DNA of 64,000 nucleotides from Vibrio pomeroyi (lineage in GTDB: Bacteria > Pseudomonadota > Gammaproteobacteria > Enterobacterales > Vibrionaceae), in assembly GCA_041879425.1 (NCBI GenBank), contig CP090854.1, forward strand, positions 434,001-498,000, given 5' to 3'. Position numbers and translations under genes: made by a program. Each line of letters opens with the position of its first letter. Position 1 is the stretch's first letter. Of the stretch, positions 47,304 through 56,276 are shown in pieces. Below the pieces are notes generated by a model. The model was given only the letters and a program-made list of their open reading frames with translations. It had not been told where the DNA came from and ran no database searches.

Positions 47304-47871
47304 CGGTCGCAGGCGTTTCTTAACCGCAACAACAGCCGTTGTTGGTGGTTTAGGAGCAGCTGCTGTAGCCGTGCCTTTTATTAAATCATGGAATCCGAGT
47401 GCCAAGGCGAAAGCTGCGGGCGCGCCGGTGGAAGTGGAAGTCAGTAAGTTGGAACCGGGACAAATGGTTCGTGTCGAGTGGCAAGGTAAACCTGTATGGG
47501 TTGTACGCCGTGCTGAATCGGTATTAGAAAACCTAAAGTCTATTGGTGGTCAACTTCGTGATCCTCAATCTGAAGCTGAACAACAACCTGAATACGCACA
47601 GAACGAATTCCGTTCAATTAAGCCGGAATTCTTCGTTGCTGTTGGTTTCTGTACGCACTTAGGTTGTTCTCCAACTTACCTGCCAGATTCTTTTGCAGAA
47701 CAAGTTCAGGGTGTTAAGTCTGGTTTCTTCTGTCCGTGTCATGGTTCGAAATTTGATATGGCTGGTCGAGTATTCCAAGGCGTACCTGCACCGTTGAACC
47801 TTGTTGTGCCAAAGCATATGTATTTAAGCGACACCAAGATCCTTATCGGTATTGACGAGGGAGATGCATAA
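47281..47871 (+). CDS. petA: Ubiquinol-cytochrome c reductase, Rieske iron-sulfur subunit
   Basis: The Rieske protein passes the first electron from ubiquinol to cytochrome c1. The 196-residue protein has an N-terminal Tat-like anchor with RRRFLTATTAVVGGLGAAAV, then the soluble domain with both 2Fe-2S ligand motifs: CTHLGCSPTY and CPCHGSKFDMAGR. It starts the petABC operon; its stop overlaps the petB start by one base. GGGAG about ten bases upstream is its own modest ribosome binding site. Confidence 0.97.
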   Translation: MSNAPLNNGRRRFLTATTAVVGGLGAAAVAVPFIKSWNPSAKAKAAGAPVEVEVSKLEPGQMVRVEWQGKPVWVVRRAESVLENLKSIGGQLRDPQSEAEQQPEYAQNEFRSIKPEFFVAVGFCTHLGCSPTYLPDSFAEQVQGVKSGFFCPCHGSKFDMAGRVFQGVPAPLNLVVPKHMYLSDTKILIGIDEGDA

Positions 47872-49136
47872 TGCAAGGACTACTAGACTGGGTAGAAAAA
47901 CGTATACCCGCGATGAATGCTTACAAAAAGCACTTATCTGAATACCCAATGCCTAAGAACTTTAACTTTTGGTACCTTTTCGGTTCTTTGGCAATGTTGG
48001 TGTTGGTTAACCAAATCCTTACGGGTATTTGGCTAACAATGAACTACGTACCGTCTGGCGACGGTGCATTTGCTTCTGTTGAATACATCATGCGTGATGT
48101 GGAATACGGCTGGCTACTACGTTACATGCACTCGACGGGTGCTTCGGCATTCTTCGTTGTTATCTACCTGCACATGTTCCGTGGTCTAATCTACGGTTCT
48201 TACCAAAAACCTCGTGAGCTACTTTGGATCTTCGGTATGTTGATCTTCTTAGTGCTTATGGCTGAGGCTTTCATGGGTTACTTACTACCATGGGGTCAAA
48301 TGTCTTACTGGGGTGCTCAGGTAATCATTTCTCTGTTTGGTGCGATACCTGTTATCGGTGATGACCTAACGCTTTGGATCCGTGGTGACTACATCATCTC
48401 TGGTGCAACGCTGAACCGTTTCTTCGCACTGCACGTTATCGCGCTGCCAATTGTTCTTCTGCTGCTTATCGTACTTCACGTACTAGCTCTGCACGAAGTG
48501 GGTTCAAACAACCCAGACGGCATCGAGACTAAGCTTCCGAAAGGCACAATGGGCGACGACTACAAAACTCAGTTCCCATTCCACAAGGATTACACTAAGA
48601 AATACGACATCATCGACTCTATTCCTTTCCACCCATACGGGACTGTGAAAGATATGGTAGGTGTTGCTGGTTTCCTATTCTTGTTCTGTTATGTGCTGTT
48701 CTTTAACCCAGAGATGGGTGGATACTTCCTTGAACCGCCTAACTTTGAAGCTGCAAACCCACTGAAAACACCAGAGCACATTGCTCCAGTTTGGTACTTC
48801 ACGCCGTTCTACGCTGTACTTCGTGCTGTTCCTGATAAGCTGCTAGGTGTAGTAGCAATGGGTGCATCTATTGTTGTGCTATTCCTACTGCCATGGTTCG
48901 ACCGTTGTAAAGTGCGCTCTTACCGTTACCGTAGCAAACTGCATTTGATTAACATCATCCAATTCACAATAAGCTTTATTGCGCTTGGTGTACTTGGTGC
49001 GCTTCCAGCAACGCCAACATACACGCTACTAGCTCAAATCTTTAGCTTAGGTTACTTCATGTTCTTCGTTCTACTGTGGTTCTACAGTAAAAATGAAGCG
49101 ACGAAACCATTACCAGAAAGGGTGACATTCAAATGA
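47871..49136 (+). CDS. petB: Ubiquinol-cytochrome c reductase, cytochrome b subunit
   Basis: The 421-residue membrane protein holds two b hemes and both quinone sites of complex III. It has about eight or nine membrane helices and the paired heme histidines (YMHSTGASAFFVVIYLHMFR and FFALHVIALPIVLLLLIVLH). The Qo-site motif is in the middle as APVWYFTPFYAVLRAVPD, containing the variant of the PEWY element as PVWY. It overlaps petC by four bases (ATGA). Confidence 0.97.
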   Translation: MQGLLDWVEKRIPAMNAYKKHLSEYPMPKNFNFWYLFGSLAMLVLVNQILTGIWLTMNYVPSGDGAFASVEYIMRDVEYGWLLRYMHSTGASAFFVVIYLHMFRGLIYGSYQKPRELLWIFGMLIFLVLMAEAFMGYLLPWGQMSYWGAQVIISLFGAIPVIGDDLTLWIRGDYIISGATLNRFFALHVIALPIVLLLLIVLHVLALHEVGSNNPDGIETKLPKGTMGDDYKTQFPFHKDYTKKYDIIDSIPFHPYGTVKDMVGVAGFLFLFCYVLFFNPEMGGYFLEPPNFEAANPLKTPEHIAPVWYFTPFYAVLRAVPDKLLGVVAMGASIVVLFLLPWFDRCKVRSYRYRSKLHLINIIQFTISFIALGVLGALPATPTYTLLAQIFSLGYFMFFVLLWFYSKNEATKPLPERVTFK

Positions 49137-49870
49137 AAAAGTGGATTGTAATTTTATTTGCTATGTTGCCGTCATTGGCGATGGCAGCGGGTGCAAACGT
49201 ACCATTAGACAAAGCAAACAACGACTTAACAGATAAAGCTTCATTGCAAAATGGCGCTAAGATGTTCATGAACTACTGTTTTGCTTGTCACTCAACGCAG
49301 TACCAGCGCTATGAACGTGTTGCGAATGATTTAGAGATCCCAGTTGATCTAATGAAGGAAAACCTGATTTTCGACCCTGAAGCGAAAATCGGTAGCTTGA
49401 TGGTTAACGCTATGCCTTCCGAGCAGGCGGCAAGTTGGTTTGGTGCTCCGCCACCGGACCTAACTTTGGTTGCTCGTGTTCGTGGTGCCGATTGGCTATA
49501 CACGTACCTTCGTACTTTCTATGAAGATCCATCACGTCCATTTGGTGTGAACAACATTGTTTTCCCAAGTGTTGGTATGCCGCACGTTCTTGAAGAGCTG
49601 CAAGGTATCCCGACACCAATCTACGATACTCACATGGTAGATGGCGAAGAGGTGACTGTGGTTGTTGGTACTGAAACTGACGGTTCTGGTGAGCTAAGCT
49701 CAGGTGAATACGACGAAGCGGTTCGTGACCTTGTTAACTTTTTGGTTTACTCGGGCGACCCAGTTCAACTTGAGCGTCATGCTATGGGTTGGTGGGTAAT
49801 GGCCTTCTTAGTCATCTTCACTATCATCGTGATTTTGCTTAAGAAAGAGTATTGGCGTGATGTGCACTAA
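49133..49870 (+). CDS. petC: Ubiquinol-cytochrome c reductase, cytochrome c1
   Basis: The 245-residue precursor has a signal peptide (MKKWIVILFAMLPSLAMAAG), the heme-binding CFACHSTQYQRY near residue 50 and a C-terminal anchor (WWVMAFLVIFTIIVILLKKE). A methionine axial ligand is expected in the VNAMPSEQ or VGMPHVLEEL region. It is the last gene of petABC and takes electrons from the Rieske centre to soluble cytochrome c. Confidence 0.96.
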   Translation: MKKWIVILFAMLPSLAMAAGANVPLDKANNDLTDKASLQNGAKMFMNYCFACHSTQYQRYERVANDLEIPVDLMKENLIFDPEAKIGSLMVNAMPSEQAASWFGAPPPDLTLVARVRGADWLYTYLRTFYEDPSRPFGVNNIVFPSVGMPHVLEELQGIPTPIYDTHMVDGEEVTVVVGTETDGSGELSSGEYDEAVRDLVNFLVYSGDPVQLERHAMGWWVMAFLVIFTIIVILLKKEYWRDVH

Positions 49871-49911
49871 TTGTGCTATAATACCGTGCTAATTCCCAAA
49901 TTATGTTAATG

Positions 49912-49945
49912 TTCAATGGAGGCTTTAGGCCTCCATTGTTTTTAT
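49912..49945 (+). terminator. Terminator of petABC
   Basis: CAATGGAGGC (49914-49923) pairs with GCCTCCATTG (49929-49938) around a short loop and is followed by TTTTTATTT. It lies 45 bases after petC and just before sspA. Confidence 0.85.
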
Positions 49946-49967
49946 TTAAAGTGTACTGGAGGGCTCC

Positions 49968-50603
49968 ATGGCTGTAGCTGCCAATAAACGTTCTGTAATG
50001 ACTCTTTTCTCAAGTGCTTCTGATATGTATAGCCATCAGGTGCGCATCGTTCTTGCTGAAAAAGGCGTAAGTGTTGAAGTTGAGTTGGTTGATGAGAAAA
50101 ATCTACCAGCAGAGCTTGTTGAACTGAACCCGTACAAATCAGTACCAACTCTTGTTGATCGTGAGCTTGCTCTATATGACTCAAAGATCATCATGGAATA
50201 CCTAGATGAGCGTTTTCCTCATCCACCATTGATGCCTGTATACCCGGTTGCTCGTGGTAACAGCCGTCTAATGATGTACCGCATTGAGCGTAACTGGTAT
50301 TCAGTTGCAGAGAAGATCGTTAAAGGCAACGCTGAAGAATCTGAAGCAGCTCGCGTTAAACTACGCAACGACCTACTGACTCTTGCTCCAATCTTCGCTG
50401 AGTATGAATACTTCATGAGCGAAGAGTTTAGCCTAATTGATTGCTACCTAGCTCCGCTACTATGGCGTTTACCTGAGCTTGGTATTGAACTGATTGGCCC
50501 TGGTTCTAAAGAACTTAAAGTTTACATGAACCGCGTATTTGAACGTGATTCATTCCTAGCTTCTCTAACTGAAGCTGAGCGCGAGATGCGACTCGTTCGC
50601 TAA
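49968..50603 (+). CDS. sspA: Stringent starvation protein A
   Basis: SspA is a glutathione S-transferase-fold protein that binds RNA polymerase with sigma-70 and supports stationary-phase and stress survival. The 211-residue protein has the thioredoxin-like N-terminal domain (SVMTLFSSASDMYSHQVRIV, LNPYKSVPTLVDRELALYDS) and the helical C-domain with EFSLIDCYLAPLLWRLPEL. GGAGGG precedes the ATG. sspB follows after five bases. Confidence 0.96.
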   Translation: MAVAANKRSVMTLFSSASDMYSHQVRIVLAEKGVSVEVELVDEKNLPAELVELNPYKSVPTLVDRELALYDSKIIMEYLDERFPHPPLMPVYPVARGNSRLMMYRIERNWYSVAEKIVKGNAEESEAARVKLRNDLLTLAPIFAEYEYFMSEEFSLIDCYLAPLLWRLPELGIELIGPGSKELKVYMNRVFERDSFLASLTEAEREMRLVR

Positions 50604-50608
50604 GCGTT

Positions 50609-51103
50609 ATGGATATTTCAAATATGACACCACGCCGTCCATACATGCTTCGTGCATTTTACGATTGGCTGGTTGATAACGAATTGACTCCACACCTTGT
50701 TGTTGAAGCAACACTACCGGGTGTGCGAGTACCAGAAGAGTTTGTTCAAGATGGTCAGATCATTCTGAACATCGCGCCTCGTGCTGTTGGACAACTTGAG
50801 CTGGGTAACGAAGCTGTGACGTTTAGTGCACGCTTTAGTGGTCGTCCACACTCTGTGATCGTGCCACTTTACGCTGTACAAGCGATTTACGCTCGTGAGA
50901 ACGGTGCTGGCACCATGTTTGAACCTGAAGAGGCTTACATGGAAGCGTTCGAAGAAGGGATTGAAGAAACTCCTTTTGAAGAACCAGAAAAAGGCCCATC
51001 TTTGAGCGTAGCAACGGCAGACGTAGATGCTGAAGAGCCTGACTCAGACCCTGAGCCACCTCGTCCAGCGAAAGGTCGCCCAAGCCTTCGTGTTATCAAA
51101 TAA
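50609..51103 (+). CDS. sspB: ClpXP adaptor SspB
   Basis: SspB binds ssrA-tagged peptides and delivers them to ClpXP. The 164-residue protein starts MDISNMTPRRPYMLRAFYDW. It has the conserved folded domain (DGQIILNIAPRAVGQLELGN, IYARENGAGTMFEPEEAY) and ends in a long acidic linker with the ClpX-binding tail RPSLRVIK. It is co-transcribed with sspA. Confidence 0.97.
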   Translation: MDISNMTPRRPYMLRAFYDWLVDNELTPHLVVEATLPGVRVPEEFVQDGQIILNIAPRAVGQLELGNEAVTFSARFSGRPHSVIVPLYAVQAIYARENGAGTMFEPEEAYMEAFEEGIEETPFEEPEKGPSLSVATADVDAEEPDSDPEPPRPAKGRPSLRVIK

Positions 51104-51130
51104 CGTTAGTTAAATAACGAACCCGAATAA

Positions 51131-51159
51131 AAAAAGCAGCGACTCGTCGCTGCTTTTTC
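51131..51159. terminator. Bidirectional terminator after sspB
   Basis: AAAAAGCAGCGA (51131-51142) pairs with TCGCTGCTTTTT (51147-51158) around CTCG, between convergent sspB and dolP. Confidence 0.88.
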
Positions 51160-51235
51160 TTTTTGTGCAATAGGTTCTTTTTGTGTACAGGTAGATTCGC
51201 AATACGTTGCTTTCTACAACACTTCAAATAAAACG

Positions 51236-51841
51236 CTAGTTAACGGTTGTCTCTTCTTCGCCATATTCAAACGCTCGGATCACCTGTTTTACACCAGAGA
51301 CATTGCGAGCCACTTCGGTTGCGATATCCGCATGTTCGCGAGAAACCAGTCCAAGTAGGAAGACCTCTGAATCCTCAGTAATTACCTTCACTTTAATACC
51401 ATTTAACTCAGCATTAGCCAGTAGTGCAGATTTCACCTTAGTAGTAATCCAGCTGTCGTTACTGATGGCACTGATAGACAATGGCTGCTTAACGCGAACC
51501 TGATTGTGGATGCTCTTTACACCAGCTACATCTTTAGCTTGGCTTTCAAAAGCACGGCGCTCAGCGTCTGTGGTCGCTTGTCCCATCAGTACTACTGAAC
51601 CACGGTAAGAGCTCGCAGTGATGCGAACATTGCCTCGGTAGGGTTGTTTATTGGTGATGGCCGCGACTTCAAATTCGATGTTGTTGTCGTTCCAAATTTC
51701 TTTGGTGGTTCGAGTGTCCGTGACTAGATTTGCAGTAGTTGCTGCACCAGCAATGAAAATTCCAGCACAACCAGATAGGGACAGTGTAAGTAGCGAAACA
51801 CTAATCAGCTTAAACAGCCTCATAGAGGTTAATGATTTCAT
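51236..51841 (-). CDS. dolP: BON-domain outer membrane lipoprotein DolP (YraP)
   Basis: DolP is an outer-membrane lipoprotein that binds anionic lipids, moves to division sites and supports BAM function and envelope integrity. The 201-residue precursor has a lipoprotein signal with lipobox LSGC (Cys25), and residue +2 is Ala, so outer-membrane sorting is expected. Two BON domains follow (about 55-115 with RVKQPLS at the junction, and 125-195). It is the last gene of lpoA-yraN-diaA-dolP, 16 bases after diaA. Confidence 0.93.
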   Translation of the reverse strand: MKSLTSMRLFKLISVSLLTLSLSGCAGIFIAGAATTANLVTDTRTTKEIWNDNNIEFEVAAITNKQPYRGNVRITASSYRGSVVLMGQATTDAERRAFESQAKDVAGVKSIHNQVRVKQPLSISAISNDSWITTKVKSALLANAELNGIKVKVITEDSEVFLLGLVSREHADIATEVARNVSGVKQVIRAFEYGEEETTVN

Positions 51842-51857
51842 TGTGATGCTCCGTATA

Positions 51858-52448
51858 TCACTCTTCGTGAGCTGGGAAGAGTACTTGATCGATTAGGTCA
51901 CATAGGCAGTGTAGTGTCACCATGTGTACTTCATGAATGCGCGCGGTACGGTGTGAAGGGATACGAATTTCGACATCGTGTTCGCCAAGTAAACCTGCCA
52001 TTTCACCACCATCTTTACCCGTAAAGGCGATGATTGTCATGTCTCGAGTTACTGCCGCTTCCATTGCCTTGATGATGTTCTTGCTGTTACCGCTGGTAGA
52101 GATAGCTAACAGGATATCGCCAGTTTGACCAAATGCGCGTACCTGCTTAGAGAAGATCTCTTCATAGTGGTAGTCATTAGCAACTGCCGTTAGCGTGGTG
52201 TTGTCTGCCATTAGCGCCATCGCTGGAAGGCTAGGGCGCTCTGTTTCAAAGCGATTAAGTAGGCACGATACAAATTGCTGAGCATTCGACGCCGAACCAC
52301 CATTACCACAACAAAGAATTTTGTTTCCGTTAAGCAAGGTCGCAACCATGGCTTGAGCGGCATGCGTGATTGCGTCTGGCAGTGCTTCTGCAGCCGCAAT
52401 TTGGATTTGAATACTTTCTGTAAAACTTTCTTTAATGCTGTCTAGCAT
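51858..52448 (-). CDS. diaA: DnaA initiator-associating protein DiaA (SIS domain)
   Basis: DiaA is a tetrameric SIS-domain protein that binds DnaA and helps it assemble at oriC. The 196-residue protein starts [20 protein letters not shown] and aligns closely with E. coli DiaA over its full length ([35 protein letters not shown]). An upstream in-frame ATG (52481) adds 11 residues with no family match. The related GmhA (phosphoheptose isomerase) is possible, but the operon position after yraN and lpoA supports DiaA. Confidence 0.93.
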   Translation of the reverse strand: MLDSIKESFTESIQIQIAAAEALPDAITHAAQAMVATLLNGNKILCCGNGGSASNAQQFVSCLLNRFETERPSLPAMALMADNTTLTAVANDYHYEEIFSKQVRAFGQTGDILLAISTSGNSKNIIKAMEAAVTRDMTIIAFTGKDGGEMAGLLGEHDVEIRIPSHRTARIHEVHMVTLHCLCDLIDQVLFPAHEE

Positions 52449-52450
52449 GT

Positions 52451-52849
52451 TTATCCTTGGGTAATCGCGTTTTGAATCCAATTGATATTGTCATTCGGCC
52501 CTTCAATGGCAACGATATCAAATCTGAAATCTGTAGAGTGCACCGACAGGCCTTGCTGCATCAGCCAAACATTAGCTGTTTTGAGTAGCTTCTGTGACTT
52601 CTTGGCTGTCACCATTTCTGCGGCATGTCCGTAGCGGGTTTGCTTGCGGTATTTTACCTCGGCAAACACAATCGTGTTGTTATGGCGCATTATAAGATCA
52701 ATCTCGCCACATTTTGCTATGAAGTTTTCTTGAATTAACGATAAACCGTGGTTAATCAGATAAGATTTTGCCACGGCCTCGTATTTATCACCCACCTGTT
52801 TGTGGGTGATAGTTGGTTTCGCTAAGAACGTTCGGCTAAAAAGCCCCAT
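52451..52849 (-). CDS. yraN: UPF0102 protein YraN
   Basis: The 132-residue protein has the restriction-endonuclease-like UPF0102 fold with [20 protein letters not shown], the putative metal-binding residues in [20 protein letters not shown] and [10 protein letters not shown]. The function is unknown; a nuclease or Holliday-junction link is suggested only by fold. The start at 52849 overlaps the end of lpoA by 14 bases; an earlier in-frame start (52915) would overlap much more and lacks family support. Confidence 0.9.
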   Translation of the reverse strand: MGLFSRTFLAKPTITHKQVGDKYEAVAKSYLINHGLSLIQENFIAKCGEIDLIMRHNNTIVFAEVKYRKQTRYGHAAEMVTAKKSQKLLKTANVWLMQQGLSVHSTDFRFDIVAIEGPNDNINWIQNAITQG

Positions 52850-54653
52850 GCTCTGCCCAGCTGATTTCACGTTGAACAACACAATTGTTGTCGATAGTGA
52901 GCACACCTGTTTCACCTGGAATGCTGTAACCCTGAACGGCCTTCATCTGTGGAAGCGCATCCATTAGGTAGTAAGCATCCATTCCAAGTGCTTGCAGACG
53001 TTTTTGGCCATTTGAGTATGAAGGCCATAGGTCGTTTAGCTCTTTGTTAAGCTCGTTCTTGTTCTCAACCAATAGTGGGATGTCGCTGTAGAATACACCT
53101 GTCAGGTCTTCATACTGCTTATCACCACTGTTACTGCGTGAGTTCGAGAACAGAGCAGGCTGGCTAGCATCTGGGTTAATCGCCACTTCAATGAAAGGCT
53201 TGATCAACGTTAGCTCTGAGTTCTTAGCCACAATGTAAACTGAATCGATGTCACGACGGCTGCGCGGCTCAGTTTCTAGATCAAGGTTAAGTAGACCATC
53301 CATTTGAGCGATGCGTTGTTGGCTCTCTTGTAGGCCGAATACCTGATTCACATTACGCTGTAGTTGACGCTTGTCTGAGAAGAAGCTGATTGCTACATCG
53401 TTGCTGCTGTATTTTTTCCACTCTTCTTTAAACGCTTGTTCAACGCGATCACCTAGACGACCTTTTGGAGCAAGGATAAGCGGGTACTTGTAGCCTTGAG
53501 CAAAAAGGTGCTTCGCTGCTTGAGCGACCTCTTGTTCAGGCGATAGAGCGAGATAACAGATATTGGTATCAGGTTCTAGTTGCGTTGGAATGTTCAGAGC
53601 CAAAGCTGGAATCGAGTTCTCATGGTTCTTTTGCGCCTGCTGAAGCTTAGTGATGTTGCTCTTAATCAGCGGGCCAACGATGAAATCAACGTTGTTCTCT
53701 TCTAGCGTCGCTTTAATCTCAGCGGCACTTTGCACATTGGTATCCATTACTGTCAGCGTTGCATCTTCTTCGCGCTCTTTATCGTTCATCATCGCAAAGA
53801 TGAAGCCATCACGTACCAATTGTGCTTGCTTACCGTACTTACCTGTTAGCGGTAGCAGCAGTGCAGTGCTGGTTGGTTTGCTGATCTCTAGCGCCAAGAT
53901 ATCGGTGATCGCTTGAGGTGTGTAAGTCGCAGCTGGGTGCTGAGGATTCTCGGCTAACCAATCAGACAGGGTTTCCTGTAGGTTTGGAAGATTCGAGTTC
54001 AGCGTCTTCATGTAGATAGCCAGTTGTAACCAACCTGAAAGCACATCTTCTGTCGGCGATGTTTTCAGTTCTAGAATCTCGTATTGAGAGTAGCTATTCA
54101 GGTTTTGCCAAATACGGTCGGCAGTTTGCTGTTGAAGCTCGTCGTCAGCCTCTAGGTACTCTGAATAGAGCACTAACTCACGGCTTGCCTCGAAATACTC
54201 ACTCTTCATCTCTGAGATGTTCGCGCGTAGCTCGTGATAATCTTTCCACTGTTCGTCAGGCAGCTTCCACCAAGGCTGGAAGTTTAGTTGGCTATAAGCT
54301 TGATCTGGCTGTGAGTTATTCACCAGCAGCTGAGCGCGAGCTAATTGCCATTCCGCTTGTTGTACTTCACTTAGTTCTTGTTTTGCTAAGCGTTTGATAA
54401 GCAGTGTTGCTTGATCGGTTTTTCCAGCTTGCACAGAAGATTTAAGCGCCATGATTAACCAGTCGTTTTGTAGACTTCCTTTGCTACTATCCGCCTGCAT
54501 CATGTAACTTTCAGTTGATTGCGCTGGATCTAGTGTAATATCAACGCTTGTTGGTGCTTGAGGGCCTGAAGAACAAGCCGCCAATGTAATTGCTAATGCA
54601 ATTGGAGTTAGTAAGCGTGGTACACTGAGTCTCTTATGGTTCATCGTTGCCAT
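52836..54653 (-). CDS. lpoA: Penicillin-binding protein activator LpoA
   Basis: LpoA is an outer-membrane lipoprotein that reaches through the periplasm to activate PBP1a. The 605-residue precursor has the lipobox LAAC (Cys27) followed by Ser, so it is sorted to the outer membrane. The N-terminal part is helical with TPR-like repeats (about 40-250). The C-terminal part is a periplasmic-binding-protein-like fold (about 260-605; ALLLPLTGKYGKQAQLVRDG). The ribosome binding site is weak. It heads the lpoA-yraN-diaA-dolP operon and is divergent from rsmI, as in E. coli. Confidence 0.95.
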   Translation of the reverse strand: MATMNHKRLSVPRLLTPIALAITLAACSSGPQAPTSVDITLDPAQSTESYMMQADSSKGSLQNDWLIMALKSSVQAGKTDQATLLIKRLAKQELSEVQQAEWQLARAQLLVNNSQPDQAYSQLNFQPWWKLPDEQWKDYHELRANISEMKSEYFEASRELVLYSEYLEADDELQQQTADRIWQNLNSYSQYEILELKTSPTEDVLSGWLQLAIYMKTLNSNLPNLQETLSDWLAENPQHPAATYTPQAITDILALEISKPTSTALLLPLTGKYGKQAQLVRDGFIFAMMNDKEREEDATLTVMDTNVQSAAEIKATLEENNVDFIVGPLIKSNITKLQQAQKNHENSIPALALNIPTQLEPDTNICYLALSPEQEVAQAAKHLFAQGYKYPLILAPKGRLGDRVEQAFKEEWKKYSSNDVAISFFSDKRQLQRNVNQVFGLQESQQRIAQMDGLLNLDLETEPRSRRDIDSVYIVAKNSELTLIKPFIEVAINPDASQPALFSNSRSNSGDKQYEDLTGVFYSDIPLLVENKNELNKELNDLWPSYSNGQKRLQALGMDAYYLMDALPQMKAVQGYSIPGETGVLTIDNNCVVQREISWAEHGAF

Positions 54654-54714
54654 GAGTTCTTTAAATTCCGTATAAATTTGTATCTATATTAATCGTTGAA
54701 GTGATGGTAAACAA

Positions 54715-55581
54715 ATGACAGATAACAAAACCTTGCTCACAGAGAGCCCAACTCTCTACATTGTGCCAACCCCAATCGGAAATTTGGGAGATATCACTCA
54801 AAGAGCAATTGAAATTTTATCAAGTGTCGATGTTATTGCAGCCGAAGACACACGCCACACGGGTAAGCTGCTTGCTCACTTCAATATATCAACCAGAACG
54901 TTCGCTTTACATGATCATAATGAACAAACTAAAGCGCAAGTTCTAGTCGAAAGGTTATTAGAAGGTCAGTCTATCGCATTAGTCTCTGATGCGGGTACAC
55001 CTTTAATCAGTGACCCAGGTTACCATCTTGTATCACAATGTCGTCAAGCGGGTGTGAGAGTTGTGCCACTTCCTGGTGCTTGTGCTGTGATTACGGCGTT
55101 GAGTGCGTCTGGTTTACCATCTGATCGTTTCAGTTTTGAAGGCTTTTTACCGCCAAAGAGCAAAGGTCGTAAAGATAAGTTCCTAGAAATCGCGAAAGCA
55201 GAACGCACGTGTATCTTCTACGAATCACCGCACCGTATTTCAGATTCTCTACAAGACATGCTTGAGATCTTAGGCCCAGACCGCGAAGTTGTGTTGGCGC
55301 GTGAGCTGACTAAGACATTCGAAACCATTCAAGGGTTGCCGTTGGGTGAGCTTATTGAGTGGATTGAAGAAGATTCGAACCGTAAGCGCGGTGAGATGGT
55401 GTTATTGATTCATGGTCACCGTGAAGAAGCGAGCACTGAACTGCCAGACGAAGCGACTCGCACGCTGGGTATCCTAACCAAAGAGTTACCCCTTAAAAAA
55501 GCGGCGGCAATGACAGCAGAAATCTACAACCTGAAAAAGAACGCGTTATACAAGTGGGGCCTTGAGCATCTAGATGGTTAA
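54715..55581 (+). CDS. rsmI: 16S rRNA 2'-O-ribose C1402 methyltransferase
   Basis: RsmI methylates the ribose of C1402 in 16S rRNA, next to the base methylated by RsmH, whose gene also lies in this window. The 288-residue protein belongs to the tetrapyrrole methylase superfamily: [54 protein letters not shown] and [18 protein letters not shown]-terminal helical region ends [16 protein letters not shown] terminator follows before rnpB. Confidence 0.96.
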   Translation: MTDNKTLLTESPTLYIVPTPIGNLGDITQRAIEILSSVDVIAAEDTRHTGKLLAHFNISTRTFALHDHNEQTKAQVLVERLLEGQSIALVSDAGTPLISDPGYHLVSQCRQAGVRVVPLPGACAVITALSASGLPSDRFSFEGFLPPKSKGRKDKFLEIAKAERTCIFYESPHRISDSLQDMLEILGPDREVVLARELTKTFETIQGLPLGELIEWIEEDSNRKRGEMVLLIHGHREEASTELPDEATRTLGILTKELPLKKAAAMTAEIYNLKKNALYKWGLEHLDG

Positions 55582-55658
55582 CGCTGAATAACTAAATAGC
55601 GAAATAGGTAAATAGCTGCTCAGTGGATAAGTTGCCAGAGCGCTATTTCAAAGCTTGT

Positions 55659-55695
55659 GAGGAATGAGGGTAATCCCTTCATTCCTCTTTTTTTG
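55659..55695 (+). terminator. Terminator of rsmI
   Basis: AGGAATGAGGG (55660-55670) pairs with CCCTTCATTCCT (55675-55686), with one bulged T, and is followed by seven T residues. Confidence 0.82.
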
Positions 55696-55755
55696 TCTGG
55701 ATTGTGTGAAATTCATGCGTTTACTTAGCGGTTTGCAGCATATTTGTGATCTCGC

Positions 55756-55784
55756 TAGACACTGCACTCTAATCTCTATACAAT
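55756..55784 (+). promoter_or_regulatory. Promoter of rnpB
   Basis: TAGACA (55756-55761) and TACAAT (55779-55784) are exactly 17 bases apart. The predicted RNA 5' end (55793) is about nine bases further, with a GC-rich CCGCCC discriminator. The same TAGACA hexamer drives the tRNA-Ile2 gene. Confidence 0.7.
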
Positions 55785-55792
55785 CCGCCCTC

Positions 55793-56232
55793 GGAGTTGA
55801 ACGGGTAATCGCTGCTTTGCTGATGTCCTTCGGGAGACTGACGTTGAGGTCCTTCGGGAAACTGACGTTGAAGTCCTTCGGGAGACTGGCAGAGGGGAGG
55901 AACGTCCGGGCTCCATAGAGCAGGGTGCCAGATAACGTCTGGGGGGCGCGAGCCCACGACAAGTGCAGCAGAGAGAAGACCGCCGATGGCCTCATTTCTT
56001 CGGAAGAGGCACAGGTAAGGCTGAAAGGGTGCGGTAAGAGCGCACCGTACGACTGGCAACAGTTCGTAGCAAGGTAAACTCCACCCGGAGCAAGATCAAA
56101 TAGGCCCTCACATTGCGTTGCTCGCGTATGGGGGCGGGTAGATTGCTTGAGCCTGTGAGCGATTGCAGGCCTAGACGAATGGTTACCGCCGCGCAAGCGG
56201 AACAGAACCCGGCGTATGTGTCAACTCCACCT
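55793..56232 (+). ncRNA. rnpB: RNase P RNA (M1 RNA, bacterial type A)
   Basis: This is the catalytic RNA that matures tRNA 5' ends with the RnpA protein. Universally conserved blocks are present: GAGGGGAGGAACGTCCGGGC (55891-55910), the cruciform region CAGAGAG..GACCGCCGATGGCC, AAAGGGTGCGGTAAGAGCGC (56025-56044), GGTAAACTCCACCCGGAGCA and, near the 3' end, ACAGAACCCGGC. GGAGTTGA (55793-55800) pairs with TCAACTCC (56221-56228) as helix P1, which fixes both ends. The length of about 440 nt is well above the 377 nt of E. coli; 48 nt of the excess is a tandem repeat in the P3 region. Confidence 0.96.
55819..55890 (+). repeat. Three tandem 24-nt repeats in the P3 region of rnpB
   Basis: Units at 55819-55842, 55843-55866 and 55867-55890 share the core GTCCTTCGGGA(G/A)ACTG. 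They differ at a few bases: the start is GCTGAT, GTTGAG or GTTGAA; position 18 is G, A or G; and the end is GAC, GAC or GGC. Each core can fold as GUCC-UUCG-GGA with GAC closing, so three small UUCG-capped hairpins replace one. The array lies between the conserved 5' strand (GGTAATCGCTGCTTT) and GCAGAGGGGAGG, which is where P3 sits in E. coli. Confidence 0.9.
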
Positions 56233-56237
56233 ATCTA

Positions 56238-56276
56238 AAGAACCCATCATTACTTAACGGTAGTGATGGGTTTTTT
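56238..56276 (+). terminator. Terminator of rnpB
   Basis: AACCCATCATTAC pairs with GTAGTGATGGGTT (one mismatch) around TTAACG and is followed by TTTT. It starts about eight bases after the mature 3' end. Confidence 0.88.

Noticed and set aside
55819..55890. Regular short repeats resembling a small CRISPR array
   Set aside because: The units are directly tandem with no spacers, lie inside rnpB and have no cas genes nearby.
55648..56196. Long minus-strand reading frame with repeated SLPKD-like segments, and others overlapping it
   Set aside because: It is antisense to the RNase P RNA. Its peptide repeats are just the translation of the 24-nt rnpB repeats, and there is no ribosome binding site or coding signal.
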